From Mycolicibacter algericus DSM 45454 (lineage in GTDB: Bacteria > Actinomycetota > Actinomycetes > Mycobacteriales > Mycobacteriaceae), in the NCBI RefSeq assembly GCF_002086455.1, contig NZ_MVHC01000010.1:1-64000 (forward strand): DNA of 64,000 bases, in the 5' to 3' direction. Under the pieces are notes generated by a model. That model was not told the DNA's origin. It searched no databases and saw only the letters and a program-made list of their open reading frames with translations. Both the position numbers and the translations under genes were made by a program. Below, piece by piece: positions 1 through 7,880 of the stretch (its first letter is position 1; each line of letters starts with the position of its first letter).

Positions 1-210
1 ACCGACATCGACGACCTCACCCTGCGCTGCGGCCCCCACCACCGACTGCTGTCCAACGGCTGGCGCACCCGCAAACGTGCCGACGGGGTAACCGAGACGC
101 TGCCCCCCGCCCACCTCGACCGCGGCCGGCCGCGCACCAACAGCTACCACCACCCCGAGAAACTGCTGCGCGACAGCGCCAACGGCGACGACGATCCCGA
201 GCATCCGTAG
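1..210 (+). CDS. DUF222/HNH endonuclease domain protein (13E12 repeat family), C-terminal fragment
   Basis: Frame 1 is open from the left edge of the window to a TAG at 208-210, giving the last 69 residues of a larger protein. The fragment contains CGPHHRL, a W-R motif, a PPAHLD segment and [12 protein letters not shown]. These are typical of the C-terminal end of mycobacterial DUF222 proteins that carry an HNH nuclease domain (the REP13E12 family, many copies per genome and partly prophage-associated). The DNA-binding and catalytic core lies outside the window, so activity cannot be judged. Two stem-loops follow the stop codon. The family call rests on motif recall only. Confidence 0.8.
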   Translation, partial: TDIDDLTLRCGPHHRLLSNGWRTRKRADGVTETLPPAHLDRGRPRTNSYHHPEKLLRDSANGDDDPEHP

Positions 211-220
211 CGGAGGGCCA

Positions 221-290
221 GGTGCGCAAATCCCGTTGCGCACCAAAAGACACATCGGCCACAACCGTTCGGGGGGTTGTGGCCGATGTG
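221..290. terminator. Tandem stem-loops between convergent genes
   Basis: Two perfect hairpins lie side by side. One has 9-bp arms (221-229 and 236-244) with a 6-nt loop. The other has 16-bp arms (251-266 and 275-290) with an 8-nt loop. Read on the minus strand, the longer stem is followed by TCTTTT, the layout of a rho-independent terminator for the gene ending at 317. On the plus strand the same structures follow the HNH gene. A bidirectional terminator is the simplest reading. Confidence 0.8.
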
Positions 291-316
291 GCTTATTGAG
301 TGCTGACTACTCCGGC

Positions 317-1222
317 TTAGCCGAGGCCGAGCATGCTGAAGATGCCCAGGTCGCCCAGGAAGTCGGTCAGCGTGGTGGCGTCGGTCACCGGGTCGGCGCC
401 CGTGCCCAGCAGGCTGGTCAGCAGACCGCCCAGCGTCGCGTCACCCAGCTCTCCGGTGCCGTCCGGGTCGCTCAGCGTGCCGCCGAGGGTGATGCCGCTG
501 ATGACCTCGTTCCAATCAGCGTCCGGGTCGATGCCCAGCAGGCCGGCGAGCGTCGCGTCACCGAGGTCGTTGGCGTTCAGCAGGTCGGTCAGCGTCATGG
601 TGAACGTGATCCCCAGCATGTCGTTGAGCAGGTCGGCCAGCGAGGTGTCCGGCGACAGGTCGAAGAACGGCAGGTTCAGCAGGCCGGCGTAATCACCGAG
701 ACCGAACAGGCCCAGCAGGTCGCCGATGCTGGTGTTGGCGCCGTCACCGCCGATGAAGCCGCCAATCAACGAGTCGATCGGGATCAATCCAAGGGGCACC
801 GGCGCGCCGTCCGCACCCGGCAGCGTCACCTCGTTCAACAGACCACTGAAGTCGGTGGAGAGCAGACCGAGGGTGAGTTCGTCCAACGACACGTGGTCGG
901 GGTTCAGCGCCGCCAGCAGGTCAGCGAGAGACGAGCTGGTGTTGATGTCATCGCCGAACAGTCCCAGAACCTGGCCCATGTTGCCGAAGTCGAGGGCGGT
1001 CAGCAGGGTCTGCAGGCTCTCGGCGAAGGTCGGGAAGTCGCCGTCGGCGGTCAGCACGTAGTCGTGCTGCACCGATGCAGCCAGGCTGCTGGCAACTGTC
1101 GGAGCTACTGCGACGCCGCCGAACAAAGCTGCACCAGCAAATGCAGTGCTAGCGACCAAGGCGCCGGTTTTGGCCATGAAGCCGCGAGGCGCCATCGGCG
1201 CGTCAAAGGTCAGTGTGGACAT
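317..1222 (-). CDS. Secreted Leu/Gly/Asp-rich protein of unknown function, paralogue 1
   Basis: This 301-residue protein has a hydrophobic stretch at about residues 18-45 (ending near APTVASS) that looks like a signal peptide. A Leu/Gly/Asp-rich body without cysteines follows. The start is the ATG at 1222, preceded by AGAAGGGGG; a longer in-frame start at 1252 would ignore this ribosome site. The mature part contains TFAESLQTLL and repeated LGDATL-type units near the C-terminus and ends in a hydrophobic GLG tail. The next gene (1720-2757) encodes a clear paralogue with the same TFAESLQTLL box and the same order of segments. I recognise no enzymatic motif. An exported or surface-associated mycobacterial protein is inferred. 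Confidence 0.8.
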   Translation of the reverse strand: MSTLTFDAPMAPRGFMAKTGALVASTAFAGAALFGGVAVAPTVASSLAASVQHDYVLTADGDFPTFAESLQTLLTALDFGNMGQVLGLFGDDINTSSSLADLLAALNPDHVSLDELTLGLLSTDFSGLLNEVTLPGADGAPVPLGLIPIDSLIGGFIGGDGANTSIGDLLGLFGLGDYAGLLNLPFFDLSPDTSLADLLNDMLGITFTMTLTDLLNANDLGDATLAGLLGIDPDADWNEVISGITLGGTLSDPDGTGELGDATLGGLLTSLLGTGADPVTDATTLTDFLGDLGIFSMLGLG

Positions 1223-1282
1223 GTAATGGGTCCCCCTTCTGGGATCAAACACGATCGTTCCGTGATTCGTACAACGGGGATT

Positions 1283-1311
1283 AACTTATTGTATCCTCAG
1301 TCACTTGTCAA
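1283..1311 (-). promoter_or_regulatory. Predicted SigA-type promoter of the gene at 317-1222
   Basis: Read on the minus strand, a perfect TTGACA (-35, plus 1306-1311) is separated by 17 nt from TAAGTT (-10, TANNNT type, plus 1283-1288). The predicted transcript would have a leader of roughly 50 nt before the ATG at 1222. Confidence 0.65.
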
Positions 1312-1665
1312 CAGGCCTTCCAACTTTTTCGCACGCGTCAGCAATCGGTGTTTCCAGGAACATCGCAGCTCATAAGCATCAGAAACGCAGTTCTGCAACG
1401 ACGACACCATGGCAGAGCAACCAGCCGCCCCCCATGCGCGATTATCGCTTGCTCAGGATTTTCTAGGCTTTCCGAACTTGTGACCGGACTTGGTTCGATC
1501 GCAATAACTTCCGGCGGTTCAATTGTGCAGATAACCGTCAAACGGTATGAACTTCGGTTGTCTAAGTACCAGTCAATTCCGGAGGTTGAGCGAAATACGC
1601 ACGCCGCTCCGCAGCGGGTTCACAGCAAAGCAAGCAAACCGGCTTCGGAGAATGGTTCTGGTCAG
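1312..1665. other. Gene-free spacer between the two secreted-protein genes
   Basis: This stretch is visibly lower in GC than its surroundings. A 67-codon minus-strand frame (1338-1541) has no recognisable family, no ribosome site and odd composition, so I do not call it. Apart from the promoter on its left edge and the terminator on its right edge I see no feature. Confidence 0.5.
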
Positions 1666-1696
1666 AAAAACACACCCGGCCAGGTGGCCGGGTGTG
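1666..1696 (-). terminator. Rho-independent terminator of the gene at 1720-2757
   Basis: A perfect 12-bp inverted repeat (1671-1682 and 1685-1696, 2-nt loop) lies 23 bp past the stop codon. On the minus strand it is followed by five T residues (plus-strand A run 1666-1670). This is one of the few canonical U-tract terminators in the window. Confidence 0.9.
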
Positions 1697-1719
1697 GAGG
1701 GGCTAGCGCGGAATTCCCG

Positions 1720-2757
1720 CTACCAGAGCAGGCCGAAGGCCTCCAGGATGTCGGTGATCGGCGTGTCGCCGGTGATCACCAGGTCACTGTCCTCGGGCAG
1801 GAAGCTGCTCAGCAGGGTTCCCAGCGTCTGGTCCCCCCAGATTTCGCCGGAGGGGTCCAGCAGCGTGCCGCCGAACGGGAAGTTGGAGACGTACTCGTCC
1901 CAGGTCTGGCCGGGGTTCATGCCGAACAGTTGGCCCAGGGTAGCCGCGTCCATCATCGTGCTCGAGCCGGTGCTGATGGGCAGTTCGTGCAGATATTGGC
2001 CGAGTGTCCACGCCGTATTCGGCAGGATCTCAGTGTCGCTCAACCACCAATGGCGGGTGATGTCTGCAGTGGGCTGCCCTAAGATCCCGCTGAGCCAGTC
2101 GACCAACGGGTTGTTGACGTTCAGGTCGGGATTGTCGCAGGAGAGTACCGTCAGGTTACAGTTCTCGACGTTCATGTTGGCCAGGAACCCACCGATGGTA
2201 TTGCCGTACTGACTGACGATCGAGCCCAGGTTCAGCGCGTTGGCCAGTTGTTGCAGCGAGTGCTCGCCGGCACCGTCCCCGAGCACGACATCGATCAGGT
2301 CGCCGAGGTCGACGTTGCCGATCGGGACGCCATCCACCAGCCAGTCGCTGCCGAAGCCGAGCAGGGACTCAGCGGTAGCGCTGTAAAGCGGAATATCGAG
2401 CGGAAGCCCGAAGATCTCCGTGAGACCGTTCAGGGTGATGCCAGTCGGGTTCATGGCGGCCAGGAAGTCCGCCACCGACGAGTCGATGTTGAATGCTCCG
2501 GTTCCAAACCCGCCCAACATGCCGTTGAGGTCGCCCATGCCGAAGTCGTCGAGCAGGGTCTGCAGGCTCTCGGCGAAAGTCGGGAAGGCGATCAGCGCCG
2601 TCTCATGCTGCACCACTCCGAACGGCGAGCCCGGAAGCTCCGGTCCGACCGCCGCGACACCGACTAGGCCGGCACCCGCGAGAACGGTTGCCGCAGCGAG
2701 GGTCCCACCCCTTTTGGCCAGCAATTGTGACTGCGTAACTCCGAGCAGAATTGACAT
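1720..2757 (-). CDS. Secreted protein of unknown function, paralogue 2
   Basis: This 345-residue protein has an N-terminal hydrophobic segment (about residues 18-42) consistent with export. It then shows the same QH...FPTFAESLQTLL region and DSSVADFLAAMNP-like segment as its neighbour at 317-1222, and a similar C-terminal half (FGGTL-DPSG, LGTLLSSFL). Unlike the neighbour it has a middle insertion with two cysteines (NVENCN and LSCDNP) that could form a disulfide outside the membrane. The ATG at 2757 is preceded by GGGGAAGG. It has its own promoter and its own terminator, so the tandem pair is not one operon. Function is unknown. Confidence 0.8.
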   Translation of the reverse strand: MSILLGVTQSQLLAKRGGTLAAATVLAGAGLVGVAAVGPELPGSPFGVVQHETALIAFPTFAESLQTLLDDFGMGDLNGMLGGFGTGAFNIDSSVADFLAAMNPTGITLNGLTEIFGLPLDIPLYSATAESLLGFGSDWLVDGVPIGNVDLGDLIDVVLGDGAGEHSLQQLANALNLGSIVSQYGNTIGGFLANMNVENCNLTVLSCDNPDLNVNNPLVDWLSGILGQPTADITRHWWLSDTEILPNTAWTLGQYLHELPISTGSSTMMDAATLGQLFGMNPGQTWDEYVSNFPFGGTLLDPSGEIWGDQTLGTLLSSFLPEDSDLVITGDTPITDILEAFGLLW

Positions 2758-2812
2758 GCACCGTTACCTTCCCCGAACCCGACCACGTTCCTGTGATCCA
2801 GTTGACTAGGCG

Positions 2813-2841
2813 AAACTAACGTGATCCAAAGCATGCGTCAA
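2813..2841 (-). promoter_or_regulatory. Predicted SigA-type promoter of the gene at 1720-2757
   Basis: On the minus strand, TTGACG (plus 2836-2841) is followed after 17 nt by TAGTTT (plus 2813-2818). The spacing and element classes match the promoter of the neighbouring paralogue at 1283-1311. The predicted start lies about 50 nt before the ATG. Confidence 0.6.
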
Positions 2842-2919
2842 AGCATTTGTTAATGTCCGTTTCAGGCTAAACGTACGGGAAAACGGCTGGAATCCTGGCG
2901 GGTAGTTATGAAATCGAGT

Positions 2920-4632
2920 TCATGGAAGCGGAATCGGTTCCAGAATCTCTGTCCTGGCTTCGGGCGCCCTGGCCCGCAGCGCATCCGCCGAAGCGTCATC
3001 GGGCTGTTCCTGCGACAGGATCTCGGCCTCCACCCGGGCGGTGTAGTTAGCCACCTCCGCGTCCACCGCGGCGTCGTCCCAACCGAGCACCGCCGCCATC
3101 ACCTCGGCGACTTCGCGGGCGCAGTTCACCCCGCGATGGGCGTACTCGATGGAGATCCGCGTCCGGCGGGCCAGCACGTCCTCTAAGTGCAGCGCGCCCT
3201 CGGCGGCCGCGGCGTAGGCGACCTCTACCTTCAGGTACGTGGGCGCCTCGGCGATCGGGTCCAGCAGCTCCGGCCGCTCCTCGGCCAGCGCCAACACGTC
3301 GTGGATCAGCGAGCCGTAACGGTCCAGCAGGTGGCGCACCCGATACGGGTGCACGTCCTGCTCGGCGCCTACGTGCTCGGCCTGGTTGACCAGCGCGAAG
3401 TAGCCGTCGGCACCCAGCAGCGGCACCTTCTCGGTGATCGTCGGCGCCACCCGGGTCGGAATGAACTCGGCGGCGGCGTCGATCGCGTCGGCGGCCATCA
3501 CCCGGTAGGTGGTGTACTTGCCGCCGGCGATAGCCACCAGGCCCGGCGCGGGCACCGCCACCGCGTGCTCCCGCGACAGCTTGGAGGTGTCGTCGTTCTC
3601 CCCGGCCAGCAGCGGCCGCAGCCCGGCATAGACGCCCTCGATGTCGGCGTGGCTCAGCGGGGTGGCCAGCGCGGTGTTGACGGTGGCCAGCAGGTAGTCG
3701 ATGTCGGCCTTGGTGGCCGCCGGGTGGGCCAGGTCCAGGTTCCAGTCGGTGTCGGTGGTGCCGATGATCCAGTGCGTTCCCCACGGGATGACGAACAGCA
3801 CCGACTTCTCGGTGCGCAAGATGATCGCCGCCTCGGACACGATCCGGTCGCGCGGCACCACGATGTGCACGCCCTTGGACGCCCGGACGTGGAACCGGCC
3901 GCGCTGACGTGACAGCGCCTGGATCTCGTCGGTCCACACCCCGGTGGCGTTGACCACCACGTGCCCGCGCACCTCGGTCGTCGCGCCGTTCTCGGAGTCG
4001 CGCACCGTCACCCCGGTCACCCGGTCGCCCTCCCGCAACAGCGCCACGACTTGGGTGGAGGTGCGGATGACCGCGCCGTAGTGCGCCGCGGTGCGCCCGA
4101 CGGTCAGGGTGTGGCGGGCGTCGTCGACGACGGTGTCGAAGTACCGGATGCCGCCGATCAGCGCGCTGCGCTTGAGGCCCGGGCACAGCCGCAGCGCGCC
4201 GGCGCGGGTCAGATGCCGTTGCGCGGGAACCGATTTCGCTCCGCCCAGCTGGTCGTAGAGGAAGATGCCGGCGGCCACATACGGCCGCTCCCACCACCGG
4301 TTGGTCAGCGGATAGAGGAACGGCAGCGGTTTGACCAGATGCGGCGCCAGCGTGGTCAGCGACAGTTCGCGTTCGTGCAGCGCCTCGCGCACCAGACCGA
4401 ACTCCAGCTGTTCGAGGTAGCGCAGCCCGCCGTGGAACATCTTCGAGCTTCGGCTCGACGTTCCGGCGGCGAAGTCCCGCGCCTCGACGAGTGCGACCTT
4501 CAGGCCGCGGGTGGCCGCATCCAGCGCACAGCCGGTGCCCACCACACCGCCGCCGACCACCACTACGTCGAACTGCTCGCTGCCCAGCCGTTCCCAGGCT
4601 TGTGCTCGTTGGTCAGGTCCCAGCGTGCTCAC
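2920..4632 (-). CDS. glpD2: FAD-dependent glycerol-3-phosphate dehydrogenase
   Basis: This 570-residue protein oxidises sn-glycerol-3-phosphate to dihydroxyacetone phosphate and passes electrons to the membrane quinone pool. The N-terminus carries the Rossmann FAD site (VVVVGGGVVGTGCALDAA, about residues 24-41), and the family signature GTSSRSSKMFHGGLRYLE follows near residue 60. The C-terminal third is the DAO_C-type domain. Length fits aerobic GlpD enzymes, and the gene corresponds to M. tuberculosis glpD2 (Rv3302c) in sequence and position. The start is GTG at 4632. It lies 67 bp downstream of lpdA on the same strand, so co-transcription with lpdA is likely. Confidence 0.96.
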   Translation of the reverse strand: MSTLGPDQRAQAWERLGSEQFDVVVVGGGVVGTGCALDAATRGLKVALVEARDFAAGTSSRSSKMFHGGLRYLEQLEFGLVREALHERELSLTTLAPHLVKPLPFLYPLTNRWWERPYVAAGIFLYDQLGGAKSVPAQRHLTRAGALRLCPGLKRSALIGGIRYFDTVVDDARHTLTVGRTAAHYGAVIRTSTQVVALLREGDRVTGVTVRDSENGATTEVRGHVVVNATGVWTDEIQALSRQRGRFHVRASKGVHIVVPRDRIVSEAAIILRTEKSVLFVIPWGTHWIIGTTDTDWNLDLAHPAATKADIDYLLATVNTALATPLSHADIEGVYAGLRPLLAGENDDTSKLSREHAVAVPAPGLVAIAGGKYTTYRVMAADAIDAAAEFIPTRVAPTITEKVPLLGADGYFALVNQAEHVGAEQDVHPYRVRHLLDRYGSLIHDVLALAEERPELLDPIAEAPTYLKVEVAYAAAAEGALHLEDVLARRTRISIEYAHRGVNCAREVAEVMAAVLGWDDAAVDAEVANYTARVEAEILSQEQPDDASADALRARAPEARTEILEPIPLP

Positions 4633-4699
4633 GCCTGCCAGGCTACGTGGCAGGGCGGCGTCGACGGCTGTGACACCGGCCTCACGCGCGCCGAAAACG

Positions 4700-6181
4700 T
4701 CAGTCCAGGTCGTCGGGCGTCATCAGCCGCCGTGCCGCCTCGGTGAGCGAACCCGACAGCGACGGATACACCGCCAGCGTCTGCGCCAGGTCGGCCACGG
4801 TGATGCGGTTCTGCACCGCCAGCGCGATCGGCAGGATCAGCTCCGAGGCGATCGGCGCCACCACCACCCCGCCGATCACCACCCCGGTCGCCGGCCGGCA
4901 GAACAGCTTGAGGAAGCCGTGCCGCATCCGGCTCATCTTCGCCCGGGCGTTGGTCTGCAACGGCAGCATGACGGTGCGCGCGGGCACCGTGCCGTCGTCG
5001 ATCTGGGACTGCGGCACCCCGACCGCGGCGATCTCGGGCCGGGTGAACACCGCCGCGGCCACCGTCCGCAGCCGGATCGGGGCCACCGCGTCGCCCAGCG
5101 CGTGATACATCGCGATCCGGCCCTGCATGGCCGCGACCGACGCCAGCTGCAGCAACCCGGTGCAGTCCCCGGCGGCGTAGATGCCGGGAACCGAGGTGCG
5201 CGACACCCGGTCGACTTGCAGATAGTCGCCGGGCTCGAGCTTGATGCCGACCCGCTCCAGACCCAGCCCGGCGGTGTTGGGCACCGAGCCGACCGTCATC
5301 AGCGCGTGACTGCCGGCCACGGTGCGGCCGTCGGTCATGGTGACCAGCACGCCGTCGCGCTCGCGGGTCACCGAGGCGGCCCGGGCGTTTTTGACCAGGG
5401 TGACGCCGCGCTCGGCGAACGAGCGTTCCAGCACCCGGGCGGCGTCGGGGTCCTCGTGCGGCAGCACCCGGTCGCGGCTGGCCACCACCGTCACCTTGAC
5501 GCCCAGCTCGGTGTAGGCGTTGACGAACTCCGCGCCGGTCACCCCCGAGCCCACCACCACCAGGTGTTCGGGCAGCGTGTGCAGGTCGTACAGCTGGCGC
5601 CAGGTCAGGATGCGCTCGTCGTCGGGCTCGGCGTTCGGCAGGGTGCGCGGGCTGGCGCCGGTGGCGATCAGCACCACATCGGCCTCGAGCACCCGCTGCG
5701 CGCCGCTGGATTGATGCGGCGGTCCCAGCTTCACCTCTCCTCCGTCGAACCTCGCTGAACCGCCGTGCTCGGTGACCAGCACCCGGTGATGCGCCAGGCC
5801 GGGCTCGGGATCGATCAGCTCCCCGCGGCCGGCGATGACCTCGATACCGGTGTTGACCAGCTGGGTTCTGATATCGGCGGACTGCGCCTCGGCCAGCGAC
5901 TTGACCCGCTGGTGGATCTTGTCCAGCTCGATCTCGGCGTCGGTGAAGTGGATGTCGAAGCCCAGGTGCGGGGCCCGTCGCAGCTCGGTGCGCACCCCCG
6001 AGGAGGCGATGAAGGTCTTGGACGGTACGCAGTCCCACAGCACGCAGGCCCCGCCGATGCCGTCGGCGTCGACGACGGTGACCGTCACCGCCTCGGGCCC
6101 CTTGGCCGCTGCTACCAGCGCGGCTTCGTAGCCGGCCGGACCGCCGCCGATGATCACGATGCGCGTCGAGGCAGAAGTCAC
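4700..6181 (-). CDS. lpdA: LpdA-type flavoprotein NAD(P)H quinone reductase
   Basis: This 493-residue flavoprotein is related to dihydrolipoamide dehydrogenase. It matches M. tuberculosis LpdA (Rv3303c), an NAD(P)H quinone reductase without lipoamide dehydrogenase activity. Visible are the FAD motif IVIIGGGPAGYEA (residues 8-20), the NAD(P) motif VVVGSGVTGAEF, the second FAD motif GIYAAGDCTG, and a C-terminal dimerisation domain with YPSLSGS in place of the catalytic His-Glu of true Lpd enzymes. The disulfide region reads GGACVLWDCVPSK, with cysteines at both canonical positions (C46, C51), unlike the M. tuberculosis protein. I prefer GTG 6181 because it gives the family length; TTG 6190 has the better-placed GAGG and stays possible. 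Confidence 0.93.
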   Translation of the reverse strand: MTSASTRIVIIGGGPAGYEAALVAAAKGPEAVTVTVVDADGIGGACVLWDCVPSKTFIASSGVRTELRRAPHLGFDIHFTDAEIELDKIHQRVKSLAEAQSADIRTQLVNTGIEVIAGRGELIDPEPGLAHHRVLVTEHGGSARFDGGEVKLGPPHQSSGAQRVLEADVVLIATGASPRTLPNAEPDDERILTWRQLYDLHTLPEHLVVVGSGVTGAEFVNAYTELGVKVTVVASRDRVLPHEDPDAARVLERSFAERGVTLVKNARAASVTRERDGVLVTMTDGRTVAGSHALMTVGSVPNTAGLGLERVGIKLEPGDYLQVDRVSRTSVPGIYAAGDCTGLLQLASVAAMQGRIAMYHALGDAVAPIRLRTVAAAVFTRPEIAAVGVPQSQIDDGTVPARTVMLPLQTNARAKMSRMRHGFLKLFCRPATGVVIGGVVVAPIASELILPIALAVQNRITVADLAQTLAVYPSLSGSLTEAARRLMTPDDLD

Positions 6182-6223
6182 AGCGACCAACTTATCCTCG
6201 ACACGACGTTTAAGCTTTCTGCC

Positions 6224-6715
6224 GTGCCGCTCTACGCCGCCTACGGGTCAAACATGCATCCCGAACAGATGCTGCAGCGGGCACCGCACTCTCCGATGAC
6301 CGGTACCGGCTGGATACACGGCTGGCGGCTGACGTTCGCCGGCGAGGACATCGGCTGGGAGGGTGCCCTGGCGACCGTGGTCGAGGATCCGGGGTCGAGC
6401 GTGTTCGTCGTCCTCTACGACGTGACCCACGAGGACGAGCAGAACCTGGACCGCTGGGAGGGCTCGGACTTCGGCATCCACAAGAAGATCCGCTGCCGGG
6501 TGGACCGGGTGGACGGCATCACGTCGGACCCGGTGGACAGCAAGCCCGAACCGGTGCTGGCCTGGCTGTACGTGGTGGACGCCTGGGAGGGGGGGCTGCC
6601 GTCGGCGCGCTACCTCGGCGTGGTGGCCGAGGCCGCCCAGATCGCCGGCGCGCCAGAGGAATACGTGCGCAATCTGCAGACCCGCCCGGCCCGCAACATC
6701 GGCCCTGGGAGTTAG
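6224..6715 (+). CDS. Gamma-glutamylcyclotransferase-like protein (Rv3304 homologue)
   Basis: This 163-residue protein opens with YAAYGSNM, the YGSN substrate-binding loop of the gamma-glutamylcyclotransferase fold, and carries conserved WEG and Y-S-A-R-Y segments. Family members cleave gamma-glutamyl amino acids to 5-oxoproline; the substrate of the mycobacterial branch is not established. The start is GTG at 6224 directly before PLYAAYGSN, 42 bp from the divergent lpdA start, as in M. tuberculosis Rv3304. A copy of an interspersed repeat begins 19 bp after the stop codon. Confidence 0.88.
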   Translation: MPLYAAYGSNMHPEQMLQRAPHSPMTGTGWIHGWRLTFAGEDIGWEGALATVVEDPGSSVFVVLYDVTHEDEQNLDRWEGSDFGIHKKIRCRVDRVDGITSDPVDSKPEPVLAWLYVVDAWEGGLPSARYLGVVAEAAQIAGAPEEYVRNLQTRPARNIGPGS

Positions 6716-6734
6716 CTCCCCTGCTTTCTTTCGC

Positions 6735-6796
6735 GCGAGGGGGCGTGCCTGTACGGCGACACGCCGGTGCGGCCGTACCATTGTGCACCCTCACGG
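6735..6796 (+). repeat. Interspersed 62-bp repeat, copy A (forward)
   Basis: This is one of three related copies. It shares the core CGACACGCCG and the block GTAC-A-TGTGCACCCTC with copies at 25837-25898 (forward) and 7809-7870 (reverse complement), but is a few bases shorter between the two halves. It sits 26 bp past the stop of the DUF559 gene on the opposite strand. Confidence 0.7.
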
Positions 6797-6822
6797 GTGG
6801 ATTCAGCCGGCGGCGCGGACGG

Positions 6823-7707
6823 TCAGGCGGCGGCGCGCGCCAGGTGCGTCTCGATGCGGCGGACGGTCTGCCACGGTTGACGTCGCACATCCTCGGCGAT
6901 GATCGGAATCACCACCCAGCCCAGCTCCTGCAATGCGGCACGCCGCTGCCGCTCGTAGACGAACGCATCCGGTCCCTCATGCCAGACGACACCGTCGTAC
7001 TCGACCGCCACCCGCTGCTCGGGCCACGCGAAGTCCACCCGCCACGTCCGGTTGTTGCGATCCACGATCTCGTACTGCAGCACCGGTCTCGGCAGACCGG
7101 CGTCGATCATCATCAACCGCGACTCGCTCTCCATCTCAGATCCCGCCAGCGGGTCGGCGAGCGGCAGCAGATCCCGCACCGCCACGATGCCCCGCCGGCC
7201 GGCCTGCCGAACCGCGGCGCGCCACAATTCGCGGCGCGAACAGGTGCCGCTGCGCAGCGCCGCATCCAGAGTCGCCAACGCCCTCGGACGGCGCAGCGTA
7301 CGGGCCACCTCGATCGCGGTCCACGCCGGTGCGGTGGCCGGCCGGCCGGCCACCGTGCTCAGCGGTGCGCCCTCGCGCCGGTGCACCACCAGCCCATCGG
7401 CCGACCGGAGTTGTCGACGCGGCGGATTGAGCACGTGCAGCTCGACCGGTTCCTCGGTGTCGAAGCCGTACGCCGCCGCCGCGGTGCCCAGACAGACCGC
7501 GACCGTGGTGCCCGTTGCCAGGTCCAACCCGCGCAGCAGCAACTCGTCGCTCATCTCGCCGTCGCCGTAGATGCCATACCAAATCTTTTGCAGCGGACCA
7601 TGTCTCAGTTCGGTTTCGAGCCCACGGCGGGTCAGGACCGCCAGTGCTTGAGCGGAAGTCACCACCCCGCCCTGGCGGTCGAGCAGGGTGCGCAATCGGT
7701 CGTCCAT
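6823..7707 (-). CDS. AbiEi-like N-terminus / DUF559 (Vsr-like endonuclease fold) protein
   Basis: This 294-residue protein has an N-terminal winged-helix region of the AbiEi antitoxin type (residues 1-60, with GVVTSAQALAVL and KIWYGIY). A middle domain has the typical VVHRREGAPL segment. The C-terminal DUF559 domain carries the PD-(D/E)xK-like elements ESRLMMIDAGLP, VDFAWPEQRVAVEYDG and VIPIIAEDVRR. The E-D...E-x-D residues resemble the catalytic set of Vsr-type nucleases. Such genes are numerous in mycobacteria; nuclease or antitoxin activity is not proven. M. tuberculosis has no equivalent between Rv3304 and the amidohydrolase genes. The gene is bracketed by inverted copies of a 62-bp repeat. 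The ATG at 7707 is used. Confidence 0.8.
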   Translation of the reverse strand: MDDRLRTLLDRQGGVVTSAQALAVLTRRGLETELRHGPLQKIWYGIYGDGEMSDELLLRGLDLATGTTVAVCLGTAAAAYGFDTEEPVELHVLNPPRRQLRSADGLVVHRREGAPLSTVAGRPATAPAWTAIEVARTLRRPRALATLDAALRSGTCSRRELWRAAVRQAGRRGIVAVRDLLPLADPLAGSEMESESRLMMIDAGLPRPVLQYEIVDRNNRTWRVDFAWPEQRVAVEYDGVVWHEGPDAFVYERQRRAALQELGWVVIPIIAEDVRRQPWQTVRRIETHLARAAA

Positions 7708-7785
7708 GCCGCAGATCGTCGGTGTCTGACAGCGCCGACGGTTACCTCAGTTGTCCAGATCCGCGCCAATTGTGGACAGCGGCAG

Positions 7786-7825
7786 AACTGTGCACACTCG
7801 TCGGCGCCCGCGAGCGTGCACAGTT
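7786..7825. repeat. Inverted repeat next to repeat copy C
   Basis: Arms 7786-7800 and 7811-7825 pair with one mismatch and include a perfect 10-bp AACTGTGCAC / GTGCACAGTT. The right arm is also the end of repeat copy C, so the end sequence of the repeat occurs twice here in opposite orientation. It lies upstream of the DUF559 start (7707) and may be structural, a binding site, or a trace of rearrangement. Confidence 0.6.
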
Positions 7826-7870
7826 GTACAAAATTTCCGGCGTGTCGGCGGGCAGACATGCACGCTCGCG
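7809..7870 (-). repeat. Interspersed 62-bp repeat, copy C (reverse orientation)
   Basis: This copy has perfect 12-bp terminal inverted repeats (7809-7820 and 7859-7870, CGCGAGCGTGCA and its complement). Its reverse complement aligns base for base in length with the copy at 25837-25898, sharing CCGCCGACACGCCG and GTACAACTGTGCAC. Together with copy A it flanks the DUF559 gene in inverted orientation. Confidence 0.75.
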
Positions 7871-7880
7871 CCACTGGGAG

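Noticed and set aside
1338..1541. 67-codon minus-strand frame between the two secreted-protein genes
   Set aside because: No ribosome site, no recognisable family. Cys/Met-rich stretches look like random low-GC sequence.
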